Below are positions 36,011 to 36,621 of a DNA stretch of 36,621 nt, piece after piece. Below the pieces are notes generated by a model. The model worked only from the letters and a program-made list of their open reading frames with translations. It searched no databases and was not told the origin of the DNA. The DNA is from Nanobdellota archaeon (GTDB taxonomy: Archaea; Nanobdellota; Nanobdellia; Pacearchaeales; GW2011-AR1). Numbering within the stretch: position 1 is the stretch's first letter; each line of letters starts with the position of its first letter. Made by a program: the position numbers and the translations under genes. The stretch lies in NCBI GenBank assembly GCA_017610405.1, contig JAFCCD010000002.1:1-36621 (forward strand). Reading direction: 5' to 3'.

Positions 36011-36060
36011 AATTACAAAATAATATCAATCTTTATAAATATTGAATTTTTATTAATAAT

Positions 36061-36621
36061 ATGAAAAGAGGCTTGCTAGGATTTCCTTTAATTATCCTTT
36101 TAATTCAATTTACAAGTGCACAGTTTTTTGGAGGATATGGTAGATTTTCAATTGGGAATTTTTTCAACAACATAGATTCTTCAACAATAATTCTTAGTTC
36201 ATTGTTCTTTATTTTCTTTGCCCTTCTCTTTTATGCATTATCAAGAGTTTTCAAAAACCCATATGGGGAACCAAATAAAGGAATAGCCGGAACAATTGCA
36301 TTTGCACTTTCTATGTTAATTATCTATGGAATACATAGATCTGGATTTAGTTTAAGAGATTTGTTTTATGGTTTTGGAATTAGTGAAGGTGTTCTTTATT
36401 GGATAGGCTTAATAATTTTCATAGCTTTCGCTGCTTTACTTATCAAAAAAATTAGATTCAATGGATTTTTAATGCTCTTTGGATCGCTTTTTATCTTACT
36501 AACAATTTTTACAGATATCTTTTACGAAGAAGGACTTGTTCTAGTAATTGGTATAATCTTATTATTAATAGGACTTTGGTTATGGAAAAGGAGAAGAGGG
36601 CCAAGACAACCAAGAGAGCCT
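36061..36621 (+). CDS. Multi-pass membrane protein, partial at window end
   Basis: MKRGLLGFPLIILLIQFTSAQFFGGYGRFSIGNFFNNIDSSTIILSSLFFIFFALLFYALSRVF... open to the end; absent from the track because it has no stop. Confidence 0.8.
   Translation, partial: MKRGLLGFPLIILLIQFTSAQFFGGYGRFSIGNFFNNIDSSTIILSSLFFIFFALLFYALSRVFKNPYGEPNKGIAGTIAFALSMLIIYGIHRSGFSLRDLFYGFGISEGVLYWIGLIIFIAFAALLIKKIRFNGFLMLFGSLFILLTIFTDIFYEEGLVLVIGIILLLIGLWLWKRRRGPRQPREP

Overview
AT-rich archaeal chromosomal window, probably DPANN (Woesearchaeota/Pacearchaeota-like). This is judged from protein families, near-leaderless TATA promoters, intron-bearing tRNAs, an archaeal ThrRS editing domain, RFC-S/L, Rpp30, DUF357 and archaeal UMP kinase. 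I see five tRNA genes: Ile-UAU with intron, Glu-UUC, Thr-GGU with intron (minus strand), Gln-CUG and Glu-CUG/CTC-type Glu (anticodon CTC). Housekeeping genes include TrpRS, PheRS alpha/beta, RFC-S, MutT, RFC-L, PEP synthase, UMP kinase, RNase P p30 and Trm5-like. Accessory genes include Fic, RelBE-like TA, an NYN nuclease, a HicA-like remnant, surface proteins and a dehydrogenase plus ATP-grasp pair. Main observations: (1) three of the five tRNA genes have an exact or near-exact copy of their own 3' end 0.07-2 kb downstream. These copies bracket small cargo (HTH+Fic; RelBE; NYN nuclease) with no integrase in the window, which looks like recurrent tRNA-anchored toxin/nuclease islets. (2) Two conserved genes, ThrRS and a HerA/DUF87-type ATPase, each carry a short frame-breaking deletion that removes exactly a catalytic motif (class II motif 3; Walker A). 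(3) There is a tRNA-Ile with a genuine UAU anticodon. (4) An unlisted 38-aa Arg/Lys-rich ORF resembles ribosomal protein eL41. All calls are by eye; no searches were run.
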